Shown here piece after piece: positions 30,942 through 45,000 of a stretch of 64,000 nt of DNA. Numbering within the stretch: the first letter of the stretch is position 1; each line of letters starts with the position of its first letter. Position numbers and translations under genes: made by a program. The stretch spans positions 184,393,983-184,457,982 of the forward strand of contig NC_073746.1 of assembly GCF_029784135.1 (NCBI RefSeq), read 5' to 3'. This stretch comes from Toxorhynchites rutilus septentrionalis (Eukaryota > Arthropoda > Insecta > Diptera > Culicidae). Below the pieces are notes generated by a model. The model saw only the letters and a list, made by a program, of their open reading frames with translations. It was not told the origin of the DNA and searched no databases.

Positions 30942-31124
30942 TGTGTCGTCCCCGGATGTAAGCAGAGATATCGCCCCGGAATTTCTTTTCATGCCTTCCC
31001 TCTGAAAACGGACAAATCGCGGTATCTAGACTGGATCCAACGACTACGGCTAAAGATAGAACCTACAAAAACCTCCCGTATTTGTAGCCTCCATTTCACC
31101 GTGTCGAACTTCTACTCTCCAAGT
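30942..31124 (+). pseudogene. THAP zinc-finger domain fragment
   Basis: The + strand reads CVVPGCKQRYRPGISFHAF, continues through DWIQRL and ends with RICSLHF. This gives the C-X4-C, 41 residues, C-X2-H zinc ligands of a THAP DNA-binding domain (Cys at 30942 and 30957, Cys at 31083, His at 31092), with the conserved Trp at 31032 and an aromatic cluster after the last His. An in-frame stop lies about 35 bases upstream and there is no ATG, so it would need splicing to an upstream exon. THAP domains occur in P-element transposases and in host regulators. Downstream codons soon become low-quality. I call it a fragment. Confidence 0.7.
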
Positions 31125-31218
31125 ATTCACATTCACATTTTCGCACTTTTGAAAAAGTGTGAAACAGTCCAACTTGGTGCAAAATGTGCAATAATAAAGA
31201 AATAAAATAAAACATACT

Positions 31219-31546
31219 TAAGCAAATGATACAAAACAGCCATGACGTGTTTGCACTTTCCTTTGCCAGCTTTACAGGAACACGAAAACAACCATTTGGA
31301 GAAGGAGATTTTCGTACGAATTTTTATTGTATGGGGTTCCGAGCTTGGAGATGATGACTGGAGGCAGGACGAGAAAATACTGAAGCCTTTATCGTGAACT
31401 TCTTCAACACCAACTATTAAAAGATGTCCAGCTTTGAATACTCTTTCGCCTTCGACGACTAAACGGCTTCCACCCGCAGCGTAATCGAACACATCCGCAA
31501 ACTCCACAGCCACGTAGCAGGTTTCATTTTCTCCGACTGATGGCTC
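31219..31546 (-). CDS. Exon of a SWIM-type zinc-finger protein, copy B
   Basis: On -, after an AG acceptor (31548-31547), an open exon of about 109 codons starts EPSVGENETCYVAVEFADVF, continues through GSRLVVEGERVFKAGHLLIV and ends with WLFSCSCKAGKGKCKHVMAV before a GTATGT donor at 31218. CSC...CKH is the CXCX(n)CXH pattern of a SWIM zinc finger, which binds DNA or protein partners. Similar proteins of unknown role are widespread in insects, some fused to THAP or YqaJ-like domains. Other exons of this gene are not identified in the window. The THAP exon nearby is on the opposite strand, so they are not one simple transcript. Confidence 0.6.
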
Positions 31547-31559
31547 CTGATAATGCATG

Positions 31560-32920
31560 AAACAAGGTCACAGAAAAACACTTATAAGTTAAATTCAGCT
31601 TAAGCTACGGCAAAGTTTTTTTCACTGCATAAGGAAAACTCATTTTCCAACCGCTTGGAAGATAAATTTTGCACACAATTATTAATTTTTATTAAAATTT
31701 AGTATCCTGGAAGTTTGTTTACTTTTTCACAAATAAAGACAGTGTCCTTCGGATGCGGTAAGAAAACGTTTTCCCCTGCAGTAAATTTATGCGATTTAAC
31801 TAAATTAGCATCCTAGAGGATAGTTCTTTCGATACATACTCAACATTACGAAAATTTTCGCAAAAAACGTTAAAAACGGTGCGTTTGAAAATCACATTCT
31901 TTTTGCAATTCTTTGTTGACATTCGCTTCACGCACACATGCTGTCAAATTTAGCTTCGTAGTCGCGAATGAACATTTTTGTTAATTCGAAAATTTAACTC
32001 GTAGAACAGTCCCCCGTTCCTAAACTGGGGTAACTATCAACAGAAGTACTTTCCATTTGTTCCGCTTGAACTGAAGTAAACACCGATGTCGGCCATGTTT
32101 TGCAGCTTCAGATTATTCATTTCCGGTTCAGGCTGAAACGAGAGAGTAAATTAAATCTGCGGGAGAGAAACTTGGCATTCGGTGATTCATGTTGCATAGA
32201 GGAGTATATGTTGGAAGAGAATGGCAATATTCCAGCGTTTCACTTCTGTGGCAGCTTGAGAGAGAGGATTTTCAACAAGCAAAGGCAAAACGGTTTTTGG
32301 ACTTGACTGCCTTGCAGCTCGTCGGTCGCCATCAATCGTTTGTGTTAATTCACCCCGTGTGCCATTAAAAGCAAAAGCGAAGCACTCAGGTTCCATCTTT
32401 TCTCCTCCCTTTACAATAAAAGTGAGTTGGAAGGTTTTCTTTGCTCTTAGATCACAGCAATATTTTTTTTTACTCGAGAGTCGGATTCGGTAGAGTCGCG
32501 AAATATCCTTTTTAGGAGTCTGGTGCATTCGAGTAGACCTTGTCGGAGGGTTTAGAGTTTACTTTTTTCGCCCGGCTTCACAGTCTGTCTGCTTATCCTA
32601 AAGCAAGTTTCTCTGCTGATAGTGTTGATTTAATATTAGCTCGTCGGGGTAACATTACGGCAAGTTTTATGATTTTCATCTCGACTAAATCAATGCTAGC
32701 AGCAGCAGCACTTACAGTTTAACGGTCGCGAATACGTGCAATAAAATTCCGAAGATCGTGTGTGTGTTGAATTTTGGAGCAGTATTCTGTGAAAAAAAAA
32801 GTATCTCAAAGAAAATTTTCTTGATCTTACAGTCTAAGCAAGTTTGCTCGATTTGTGTAGCAAATCCCTAGTGTGATAAATTCCAATTTCAAGAAACACC
32901 ACGGAAAAGATCAAATCACA
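31560..32920 (+). promoter_or_regulatory. Upstream region of profilin, promoter not resolved
   Basis: The stretch between the SWIM exon and the profilin ATG must hold the profilin promoter and 5' UTR, possibly with a non-coding first exon. I see no TATA box or splice pair that I would defend. The last 40 bases before the ATG are unremarkable leader. Confidence 0.3.
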
Positions 32921-33031
32921 ATGAGCTGGCAGGATTATGTTGACAATCAGCTCCTGGCTTCCCAGTGCGTATCGAAAGCGGCCATTGCCGGTCACGATGG
33001 TGGTGTATGGGCCAAATCAGACGGATTCGAA
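32921..33031 (+). CDS. chic: Profilin coding exon 1
   Basis: Thirty-seven codons from ATG to GAA, ending in frame at donor GTAAGT. The ATG context ATCACAATGAG is acceptable for insects. It encodes the N-terminal helix and first strands, including Trp3, Tyr6 and Trp30. Confidence 0.97.
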
Positions 33032-36000
33032 GTAAGTACACGTCAACTTCACATTGTCTAGACAATCGCGTCATGGTTTCTATATGTATGTTGAAATGAT
33101 CGTGTTGAATGAGATTGTTCATCTATTGAACTGATTCATCAAAGATTGATTCCAAGGAAAAACATCGAAGTACTTATTAGGAGAATGAAAAGTTCAAGGG
33201 TGTGGTGACCAATGTCTCTCGATATCATGCTGACTCATTCGTCGTCGATGCCCAAAAGTAATCATGAACATATCGGGTATACATATAAAGCAAGTGTGGT
33301 TATCTTGTGGATTTCGTGAGTTGATTTTATCAATCGTAGAATTGCCGGTTCGTCCTATTTTCAAAATGGCGTATAACTGAACGTAGGATTTTTCTTCCTT
33401 TTATTCCTTTCCCACACACAAGTACAACTGTCTAATACATTAATGTTGGAGAAAAAAATGGATTTAAAAGAATGCATATACGCAAACGTGTTATACTCGT
33501 ATCACTACACCACTGTCGAATGCTTGCGCATGATACGCACTCAGACACATACACACATTGTACAACGAAGTTTTGTACATCCGTTTAGCCTCTCGTGCAT
33601 GGCAACGGTGCATTTGTTCATTTCTGTTCTGCACTGCGAAAACTATATACTTATTTCATGTCATTCGCCGTCTCAGTTGATTGTATGTGTGTGGGTGGGT
33701 GTGTATGGGAGTGCGAAATTTGGGTGTAGATTCATGGCTAATCACGCACACACAATGCTTGCAAGTGAGGCCAGATTCAATGGCAACTGTGTTCGTAGCA
33801 GACTGAAGTGTTTTTCTCGTTTCCAATCCTTCCAATGTTATTCACAGGTGAAAGTGTGAGTCATTGGTCAACTATGCTCACCTTTTCTTTTTTTTTGACG
33901 AAGGCCATGTAAGATGAGATGGAGTCAATGTTATGATTGACAGATTTTTGGCTGTTTAGCTAGTTGAGAACTACGCATTTGCCGAAGGTATGACTCTGAT
34001 AAAGTGCTCGCCGCATTGATGCGCTACGAGTACAAAGAATTTTTTTAAGTGAAGTTGAAACATGATTACAAAACATGGAGTAACAATTTTATGTGGAATT
34101 TGCGTTTCAAAAATAATCTTGGTGAAACAAGCTTCATCAGGCAAACAACATGTGAATTGATATTGATGAATAAAGAAGTGCGAGAACCGAGTTACTCCCC
34201 GGCGTCAATATGATAGGATATCAAACGGACTTATATCTTATCTTCTGAATCACACATAGATATGATTTCTTACGATGAACGACGGATTACGACGAATATA
34301 ACGGATACTCAAAAATAATCGAATTTTTGGTGGACTATGAAGTGCTGTGACTTCGTCAAACATCAAACTATTTCAATTTTTGTACAATTGGAGTTGTTTA
34401 TACTATCTGTGAACTGTCCCGACCTATTTTTTTTAATATATACAGGGAAACTTCGATATAACGTACCCTCGTTATAACGTTCCCTCGATATAACGTACAT
34501 TTTACCTCGATATAACGTACACGTAGTACGTAGTGTAAAGAAAAAAATTTTTGAATATTTTTTTTCTGTCGGAACAAGAAATTATTTGTATTTTTATACT
34601 AAAACATATTTTGTACCTTTAACCAATCCCGAAATACAACTGGTTTTATGATTCCAAATTCTAAATGAATCAAGCTTTAATCAATAGTACGATGGGAAAC
34701 ATCGTGGCTTTCTTTTCTAGTTGAATTTATTCATTAACCTTACCCAAACAGCAACACGATAAAGTAATAAAAGCTATGATTCTGAGTTTTTATTATGCTT
34801 CGATATAACGTACAATTTTGAAGTAAAATGTACGTTATATCGAAGTTACCCTGTAGTTTTATTTTTCGTCACTAGTGTAACATTTGAATCATTCAGAGAC
34901 AGGATCCTCAATTACTGAGCCAAAGTTTCAAGTTTTCCGTTATTTGGTACAATGTGACAGCAATTTCGCCAATATTTCTCCATAGTGCTCCTTGAACATG
35001 AGTTCGTTATCCAAACTAACTCCAAGGTTACGTCCTGTGTTGACCCGGGCCAGTGATCCATCCACCAATGATAGTTATGTAGGATGGGACGATTTTCTAC
35101 AGTGGAAACTCCAGACGACCAGGCGACCCAGTAGACGCGATGCATCGTCAATAATCACGTAAATTTTCGTGTCGTTAGTGTAGAGAATGCAACAACGTTC
35201 TCCGATAGGAATAACAAAAGTGGACCCATGAGGTTTCCCTCAGGCACGCCAGTGCCGTTCGTGAAACATTCAAACACTGATGGGTAAATTTTGATTGCAC
35301 AAATATTGCTTTAGTTTAGCAATGAGCCTTCCAAAAAACTCCTTTCCTATTCCACAATGATTTTGCGATCCGACACTGCTTTAAAATCGGTGCACACTCC
35401 ATCGATCTGGGTTCCACAACTAAAGACAGGTTTAGAGTTCCCTTGAACAGGTGGATGGCTACAATTTTTGTTTATTTACAATTTATAGAAACATAAACAT
35501 AGGTACATGTACACGATTAAAACCCGGCTCTGTTACAGCTAAATGAGCTTAATAAATAAATCAATGGGATTAAACAAAAATTAGAAGATCAATCAATTAA
35601 CAGTTTTGCGGTCCAATCGCGTGCGTTTGGTAAGAAAATGTGGATGTGATAACGACAAATAAATTTTGGACGGTACGAAGTTTGCCGGGTCAGCTAGTAT
35701 ATGAATCCACCGACCGTTTCGAATTTTTTATTAATAATACTTATGAACTTTGGAATGGTCTTATAGAAACTGGACAGCTGAAATTATCATATTTAAGTAC
35801 AATAAATAAACAAACAACTCTTTTGAATGAAATTGACGTTCAATATACTTTATTCTAAGCATTCAACAATGTATGAATGTATGTTGTTTAGATTCTAACT
35901 GTTTGTGTTGCAACGAAATAGAATCAGGGTGGTCTTATAAAAGTTGGACAGAGTGTATCGTGAATGATAAGAGTGAGATAAGGATGAGAAGGGTCTACGT

Positions 36001-39000
36001 TATTGAATGGTTCGACAGCCTTTTGTAAATCGAATGAGCTTCCAAACTATTTGTTTTTTTTAACATTTTATTTAAGCTCATTTAGCTATTCAGCTGTAAC
36101 AGAGCCGAATTTATTCATATATATTTATATCTCAAGTTATTTTTGCTCTATATTACACAGTAGCGATTTAGGCTTAAGAAAATTTGTATTGTTCGAATGT
36201 TCGCAGTTCGATCTCTCACAGCGGGACTGTCGATATGAGGGTTTCATAGTTGTGTTTTCAATAGCACCAATACCCTATGCAGCAGACCGTATTTGAAGTG
36301 AGAGGCTGGCATCACCATCACATGATGATTGTTGCGTGGACGTTAAAGCTAGAATCACACACAAAGATGGTCAATTGAGCGCCCTGAGTTATGAGCTTAT
36401 GATTGTTCGCTCAGTAGCGGACACGCAACCAAATAGGCTACGAAAATCCTGTCACCCTATTCCGCTGATAATCGAGGCTCTACTATGCTTAGTTTAGCCT
36501 GAAGTACAGTTGCCCCTCTGCTTCCTGCTCGAATTAATCGATTTTGGTTTTGGGAGCAAATATTGTCCCTGTTTATTAGGGTGCCAATGAATGTATGGCT
36601 CTTGTCCCTTCATCTCACCGTCGCCCACCCTCAACAGATAGTCGAACACCAGATGCTATCCCTGGTTTTTATGCACAATGCTACAGTGCGTGCGGCAACT
36701 CTCGGTTGAGACAACGATACCTCATATCCATATCCCTAAGCTGATCCATCCCACAAAAATTGTTGCCCCTCTAACCTCGAGTAAACCGCGAGTAATCGGT
36801 CGAAACCTACTAAACATAGATTTAAGTTGAAATTCTGTAAAAACAAATCATGAATTAGTGGCTCCGCAAAGCTCATGCGATTGAGCCTTACAAATAAATG
36901 AATTGGAAAAAAATGAATCTATGGGAAAAAATCGACCCTAAAATTTTAAAAAGTTACCCTATACAAAATGTTTACCACCTCAAAAAAACACCCTATGCCA
37001 AATATTAGCTCAATCGGACATAAGAGAGAGAGTGGCGCAAAGCGGTCAAAGTTTGAGTTTTTTGAAAATCGAAAAATCACCCAAGGGAGGAGTAAAGGAA
37101 ATCGGGATTTTAGAAAAAAAAAAATCATGAAAGATCGTGATTGTGGCGTTTGGAAAAATAGGTTTTGAAAGACACTAACGTTTCTACAAGAATATCGTGG
37201 TTAATGGGTTAACCCATTCCATTGACGGCCAAGTTGTAAAAAATATTTTTTAAACGAAAGCCATTGGTGTAATTTTGAATATTGGCGTAACAGAAACCCC
37301 AATCTTCAAGAATTCTCTTTTTCCATTCTTCCGTTTCCCGGAAAATGACAAAAAATCGAAAAATCGCCAAACAAAAACATTGCCCAAAACCTACATTTTT
37401 GTTCCTGTTGGAGGTTCAATTCAATGTTTTTTTTCTTGTATCACAATGTGTGTTCTTTTATCAAACTGATGCTGTAGAGAAGCTTACATATTTTTGCATT
37501 TTGTTAGGTTTTGTTTTTTGTTGGGTTATGTTTAGCTTATGTGCTTTTTGCACATAGTTGCTTTACATCGAATTTATTGTCCAATAAAGTTATACAGAAT
37601 TGAATTGAATTGAAGTGGTAGCTAAAAAACCAAACTAAGCTGTCATTCAGCGCAAAAACATCAAATGGTTGCATTCCAAAGCTGTGAAAAAATATCAAAG
37701 TTGTTTGGGTTTTTCGAACGCTCGGCCTAAAATGGGTTAATCAAAGATTAGATTTCATTTACTAATTTATTTCGCCAATATACAACTGCTGCAGTTCTTT
37801 AACCTCGGGCCATACTAGTTCGTGCCAAGTGCTGCTCCATTGGTCCAATCTCCTCGCTCGGTGGCCTCTTCTTGTCTTTACCGCATTGGATGCGACCGTC
37901 ATCTTGACGGAGTTGCTGTCAGACATACTAGCAAGACTGTTTGTATGCTGGGATCGTCGTAGAGTTGTTAATCGCAGGGAAACCATGTTATAGAGCTGAT
38001 CTCTCTAGCCGTGAATATCTATATAAATAAAAATGATTTGGTGTCTGTTTCTCACGATTTAACTCAAGAACGGTGCAACGGATTTAACAGTCAGTATCGG
38101 GATTGATATGTCTTAGTCCGCGGTAGGCATATATGCCAAAAAATTGGTGAAAACATTTCAGAAAGATGGAAAATTTGAAAGTCGTTGAAAAACTGAAAAG
38201 TCGTTTTTTAACAAATTTGATGATTTGATTTGAACTGTCAGTAGTGAATTTAAGGTCCTTACAGTGGTCGGTTGTTATCTATTTCAAGTTCGAATTACCG
38301 AAACTTCTAAAATGAGAATGGTTTGCTATTCCAAAACGCCATTCAGTGTGTTCTTTGTGAAATATCGTTTAGGTCAACCATGGAGAGCAACTACGAAGTG
38401 CGCAGTCTCAAGCTCAAGCTGGGATCATCGTAGAGTAGTAGAGAGCAAGATCGTGGTTCATTTTCCTTGATATTTCGTTTTTCTGTGCACCGCCGTATAT
38501 TGTTCTGAGCACTCGACGTTAAAAAAGTGCTTGCGAGTCCTGAGAGCATCAGGAGCATCATACGGGGTCGGAATTTGCCTGGGCCTTAGGGATTTGTGCA
38601 GTCCATGGTAGGCAACAGTCGTTGATTGTGCGTCTTCGAACTGCATGACCGTTGTCGGTTGTTATTAACGTATCTCGTTTACCACCTCGAACTTATCGTC
38701 TTATACGACGACTAACAATAGGAATTTTGTTATGATCAGCCCCTACCGCTAGCATGTATTTAGTCATAGACGCATTGATCACTAACCCAATCAATCTTTG
38801 TGCTTTGTGTCGCACGTGTTCTTCCGATTATGTTCACGTCATGGGCGAAGTAGAAAATCTGACTAGACTTGTTCAGAATGTTGAAGCTAGCTTTCCGCTA
38901 AAGATCTCCTAGCGCCACGTTGAAGAGTAGACAGAGTCCATCGCCTTGTTGGAGTCCTCTGTGATGCTCAAACGATTCTGATTGCTTAACCTCTTCACGT

Positions 39001-42000
39001 ATAACGTCGAACCACACTCCTGGCGATTAGACTGCCAGAACGTACAACATCGAACCTCACTCGTCATCTATCGATGTGAAATGGATACGTGTGATGATGC
39101 GGGACTGCTACGATCGCAAGTAAGATACACACACTCAGCAGAGTATCGAAACGACTCACTGTGCTTGTGTTTGGACCCTATTGTTTGAAATTAAATCGTA
39201 CGGCAAGGGGTTAAGATCCGCACATCGCTCATTGTATCTAAATATTTATGGCCAACAGTACAGCTAATTTGCGAAGAGATTATCAAGCAAAATTCATACC
39301 CCGTTTGCCATTCCTTGATAAAACTTCGAAGAGTGTTTAGAGTGTTGCTATCCTGAACGAAATGGAAATGAAATCCATGATCCAATTTCACTGCACCTTC
39401 CTTCAAACTACTCTTAAAAATGTTCAGATACATGAATTGGTCCATAGTAGAACCATTAACGTTCCGGTGCCATTTGCGCTGAAGACCCATTGGCTGATTC
39501 TCACATCACAAACAAAAATGTGAAGTTAATGTCATTGTATTAAATGTATTTTTGCAATACCCTAAAACATAAGTCAATTCTCTAAGGATAAGTTAGCCAC
39601 GTTTTGAGATGATATCATTTCATAATTCTAATTCGAGGATTACAAAAGGTTTTTGACATATTATAATTACTTTAGAGGAAAAAAAATGACAATAGAATTC
39701 GAAACACAAAAAAAAGTTGGAGGTAAACACAAAAAAAGTGATGGTAAGGTGGTCGCCTTAAGAAAAATGTCCATTTTCTGCGTCCACATATCGCCCTAAT
39801 CCTCGGTTTTCGAAGACTATTGTAGCTTTACTAATTGTTGTTCAAGTTAGCAAACGGTTTCTGTTTTTAAAATTGTAAAATAGTATTTTTTTAATATAAT
39901 AAAAAAAAGTCTAAATGTGTGGGTAAAATAGACACTTGCACATATCATGCTAAATGCGATAGATTTATGTGTTGTTCAAATTTTGTGAATCATAATTGAA
40001 AAAGCAGGTAAATATATGGATGTTGAGCCTGTTCACCTAGAGTCGTAATTGAAATTACAATACATACATTACATACGCACAAAAACGTAGTAAGAAACTC
40101 AGCTTGGTTTTCATTAGTGTGACTTTTTTTTTCCAGAGCCAAAGTCATAAAAGTTACCCCTTCAAGAGCATCATATGATGAGGGTCTAACACAACATTGT
40201 AGGTCGTTATCCACCACTGACCATTATGCTCTCAATCAACAAAGTAATTTCTATGCGAAAAAAACAAAAAAAAATGTGTTAACCACTCCTAGAATTGTCC
40301 AAATAGTCATCCAAACTGATGATTTTGATGATATCAGGAGAAGATGGGCCTGATCACGAACGTCACTTCATGGTGAAAACGAAATGAAGTGTATGAAACC
40401 TTGCGTACAAATCATTTCTTTTTCATCGTGAAGTGACGTTCGTGATCAGGCCGGATATAAATCAATTTTACCCTCTACTGAAGTACAAAAAAAAGTCAAA
40501 ATCCTGAAACTATTCAATTATAAGGTGATTATATCAATAATCGATAGTTCTACTACCTAACGAGCAACTGACATTTTACTTCCACTGATCATTTTACTGA
40601 CAGTTCCCCTACACCCAAAATTGATTTTTAGCTCATGTTCTGTCATCCCGATTTATTACATTAAATGAGCTCAAAGATAACAGAAAATGTCATGACTCGC
40701 AAACACTGGTAAGCAGTTGTATAATATATATGGTACAACAATATAATATTAATACGAACGAGCGAAACAAGAGACAAATAAGCTTTCCGCATCCTTTGCC
40801 ACATACACGGCCCAGACCGAGATAGATAGGTATAGCTCTCCTTTATACTCACTTTCCAACTTCATTTTATAATCAGGTTTAATATTATCACGCATTTGCT
40901 CAACAGAATTATTAGCTATGTGGATAGCGTGGTTGTGTAAAACTGCCTTGCATTCCAGCCGGCCTTGGTTCGATCCCCGTTGACGTCGTTTGGTTTTTTT
41001 TGGTGCTGTCCCAAATGATATGAAAAAAGGAAAGAGATATCTGCTTCCATACATACAAACATTTTAAACGTTGGGGGACAGATGATTTTATTTGCCTATT
41101 TCACGCTTCAAAACACGAAATGGTATGGTTTCTGCCGAAAATGAAATGCTTTCTGGTAGGGCTAGTTTGGGTATAGGTCCAATCCATTGAAGGTAAACAT
41201 AATAATCGTGCCGTGGTCAATCTTTTTTTTTTTCTGAAAGATCAGGTAGGTGGTGCTCACAAGCTCTCAAACAAAAAATTGGAATGCGCATAGGGAATCA
41301 AATTTCCGACACAACAATACCATATCACATAATTAGCAGTAAAACATATTTGGTGGAAAGGACTGAACAATGCTACTCCAAACACCATATTCGCCAGCCA
41401 GATTTTTCCAGGTGGTGAACTCGAGAAAGGCCTAAATGGCACACGAAGGTTGTAGCTGCCGATATCCGAAAAAATGTGTCACAAAAAGGCGGTGTAATAT
41501 TGACACAAAATAATTATATTCTTGATAATACTAGTACATGTGCTGTGATTCTTATGAAAATCGATCTCCGCATATTTTGGCTATTTTCTCGAGGACCTTC
41601 CGACTGTCCAATGTTATACATATGTTTCTATTCGGAACTGAGTGAGAGAACTGATTGGAGTTTGAACTCTCTTCTGTGAAAATGTTATGCCCATTTGACA
41701 AATAGAAACACGAATAGTTGAGTTTGGTATCACTTTCTATTTGCAAAAACACGATGGTCACCAAACCGGTGTGTTGGAAAAGAAAGGTCCGTTGAACGGA
41801 ACATACAGAGACTCATTCGACCAAACCCGTCTAACGAGTCCCATTACATTTCGGTCTGCAAAATGTCTGCTCGTAGAAATGAGAAGCCAAGTCTTATGTT
41901 GTACCATAATGTTGTCACCCATGTGATACATCTCTGATATATTAATGTTGTGTCGGTCATCCGTGTTAGTGCTGAGATGGAATAGAAAAATACATTGATT

Positions 42001-45000
42001 AGGATGAACAACGCAAAGATAGACAGATGGGCAACAGATGTGATGAATCTGGTTGATTTTTACTCTAGTCTGTTCCGTTCAGCGTCAAAAAAGGAGTTCG
42101 TACAGTGATGTCTTCGAAGGAAAGCTTTTTAGAACATTAAATATTGAAATCCGATGACCTAGAAAAACAATTAAACCATGAAAATAATTGAAATTGATTT
42201 TGAAACCATCTTAATGCTGTGGTGACCATGTGCTGCTATTCAGTTTTCAATATAGAGAAACGGAATAATTGCGTTCTATTTGTTTTTTCAGACAATTTCC
42301 ATGCTGATAACAAAATACCGATTGTTTGTTTGAAATGGTTGTACGATATATTCGAAGTGTTTTAGCTTTTGTGAGATGTGTGCAATTTACCTGACAAATA
42401 AATGCTTCTTTCGGATCCATGAAATGAATGTTGATGGGTTCAGATTCAATTCTCACAAGTTAAAGCTCGACTTACGAGACCTTCCGGCTAAAAATAGCGT
42501 CCTAGCCGAAAGAAGTGTTGAGAAATTTATTTACTGTGCAATGGTGTTTGGTGTATTTCTGCGTGAACCGGGTAGCGGTGCGTGTCGTTGGCATTTACAT
42601 TTTTGCCATTCCAAGCGCTTCAGCTTCAGTTCCGCATGTGAGATTATTTGACGGATCGGTACTTTAAAAAGTGCTGCAAATTTCCTAAATTTCCATGGTT
42701 AGTTTTGTGCAAAACAATGATAGTTGATTTGCTTTATGTAGCATAATACATTCAAGACGAAATAATCTTAATCAACTTAGATTAAGGTTTACAATGAGTG
42801 CCATAATTTCAATCACTGAAATTTGCGAATTACAAGATTGACTTCGATGGTTTCCGTTTCAAACTTACATTGCTTAGACAATTCCGGTTGCTGATACCGA
42901 TGCACAAAATGAACACGATGAACATAAAAGATATTCAGACGAGTGCAGTAACGTTTGACTCGACATAAAGAATAGCAATATTACATGTAGGCATTGTATG
43001 GCATCAAATTAGAGGTGGGCAAAACGGTTCACTTTAATGAACCGTTCAGTGACCAACCGTTCACTTAAGTGAACTAGTTCTTTTGAGCAGTTCATTAATT
43101 CTTTTGCCAAAGCAAGTATAAAGATGTTATGTAGGACTGTTCATTCATATAATGCCGTTTTCATCATTATTCATCCGATATTTGTTAGAAATAACTTAAC
43201 ACAATAGAAAATCAAACTTTGATTTTGAAATTTTGATTTTGTTTGAGTCGTTATTCATTATTTTCAGCATAAACTAGCTCCCTAGCTTTGTGCTCCCGTG
43301 GCCGAGTGGTTAGCGTCAAACCTAACATGCCGGGGGTTCGGGTTCGATTCCCGTTCTGGTCGGGGAAATTTTTCTTCAAAGAAATTTCCTCTGACTTGCA
43401 CTGTGGTCACGCGTATTCTAGAGCTTGCCACTCAGAATGCATTCAAGGCGTGTTATTTGGCATAGAAATCTCAACTAAGTACTAATGAAAATGACGCAAG
43501 TAATGCTACGTTGAGACGGCGGAGTTCCTCTAGGAACGTTAGTGCCATATAAGAAGAAAGAAGAAGCATAAACTAGCATTGTGCTGCTTTGCTTAGGATG
43601 TATTGCAATAAATGCTATAGCAAAACTGTATCCAAACCGTGAACGTCCATCTCAAAACTATCGAGCACAATATGATATAATATAAAACATATTAGCGACG
43701 CGAGTTTTACTTTTTAACAAGACTGTTTAAATCTTTCCGCTTTCAACTATATTTTCTAAGTGAGGTAGATTTGCATATAAACTTACTGAAATATTTACCC
43801 TGAACTTCAAAATATTAAATTAAAATTTTATTTGATAAATAATTTAACAATCCAATTTAAAACCACCGTATCCTGAAATGTTGAGTTTTTTCTGAAAGCG
43901 AAAATACCGACATATTATTTTTGTTATTTCATGGGGCTATCGTTTGTTTCCATTCGTTAATTTGAGAACTATTTACCTTGCAGCACCATTCATCTATCAC
44001 TCGTTCGTTTTCTTTCCTCTTATGCACCGCTTACCCTACACCGTTCGTTCTGAACTGTATATAGGGGAAGTGGGGGCATAGTGGTCACCCTAAGGAATAT
44101 GCCCATTTCCAGCGCCCACATGCCGATTTAAATCCCGAAATTCGAAGAATATTATAGTTCAACTCATTGTTCTTCAAGATAGCAAACGGCTTTTACTATA
44201 AAAATTCAAAATAGTACACTTTTCATTATTAGAAAAAAAGGTGAAAAATAGAACTTTTTTTTTTGCTTAGAGGTAAAGTGGTCACCTAGTGTGGGCAAAG
44301 TGGTCACCCGCACATATCAAGCTAAATGGCATAGATTTATGCGTTTTTTCCGTCCAAATTTGTTCAAATCATATTTGTTACAGTTGGTACATGGATGAAA
44401 TAAGCTTGGCCTATTCACCTAGAGTCTCAATTCAATGTTTCTCTTGCATACAAAAACGTAGTAAGAAACACATAACGTTCTGCATAATGAGGCTTGGTTT
44501 AGTTGGATTGGTATATTTATTCAGGGTCAAAGCCACAAAAGGATCTTCTTCAAGAGCAGAATACGATGAGGTATATCAGCTTTAGTAAACAGAACGTTGT
44601 AAGTTGTTATTCGCCTATGACCACTCTGCCCCCAAACATGAAAACAATTTCTATGCTAAAGAAATTGCGATTAACAGCGATTAACGCTGAGATTGAACAA
44701 AATATCTGTTCACCTCACCTAGAATATGTGAACAGTCGTCCAAACTGATGATTTGTCCAACATATCAGATTGAATAAACTAAATTTCACGAGAAAATCCT
44801 TAGATGCCATGTGCACAGAACTACGACCGAATGGCTATCGAGAGGGTAATTTCTGTTTTTATTTGTTTTTTGACATGCGACAGCTCTACTGAAGTACAGG
44901 GTAATTCGAAAGTCATTAAATTCTTCAAACATAAGGTGACTATCAATACGGCGTCTATAGTCAATAGTTATACTACCAAACAAGCAGGTGACCACTTTGC

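Noticed and set aside
30807..31130. THAP and SWIM exons as parts of one transcript
   Set aside because: They are on opposite strands, so no single ordinary transcript can join them.
33443..33859. 138-codon frame in profilin intron 1
   Set aside because: Lies within the intron, has no domain and a His/Cys/Ser-rich composition from CA-rich DNA. No splice or start support.
43291..43365. Functional tRNA gene
   Set aside because: A and B boxes are present, but the sequence continues into a SINE body with a target duplication; a truncated copy exists at 54000.
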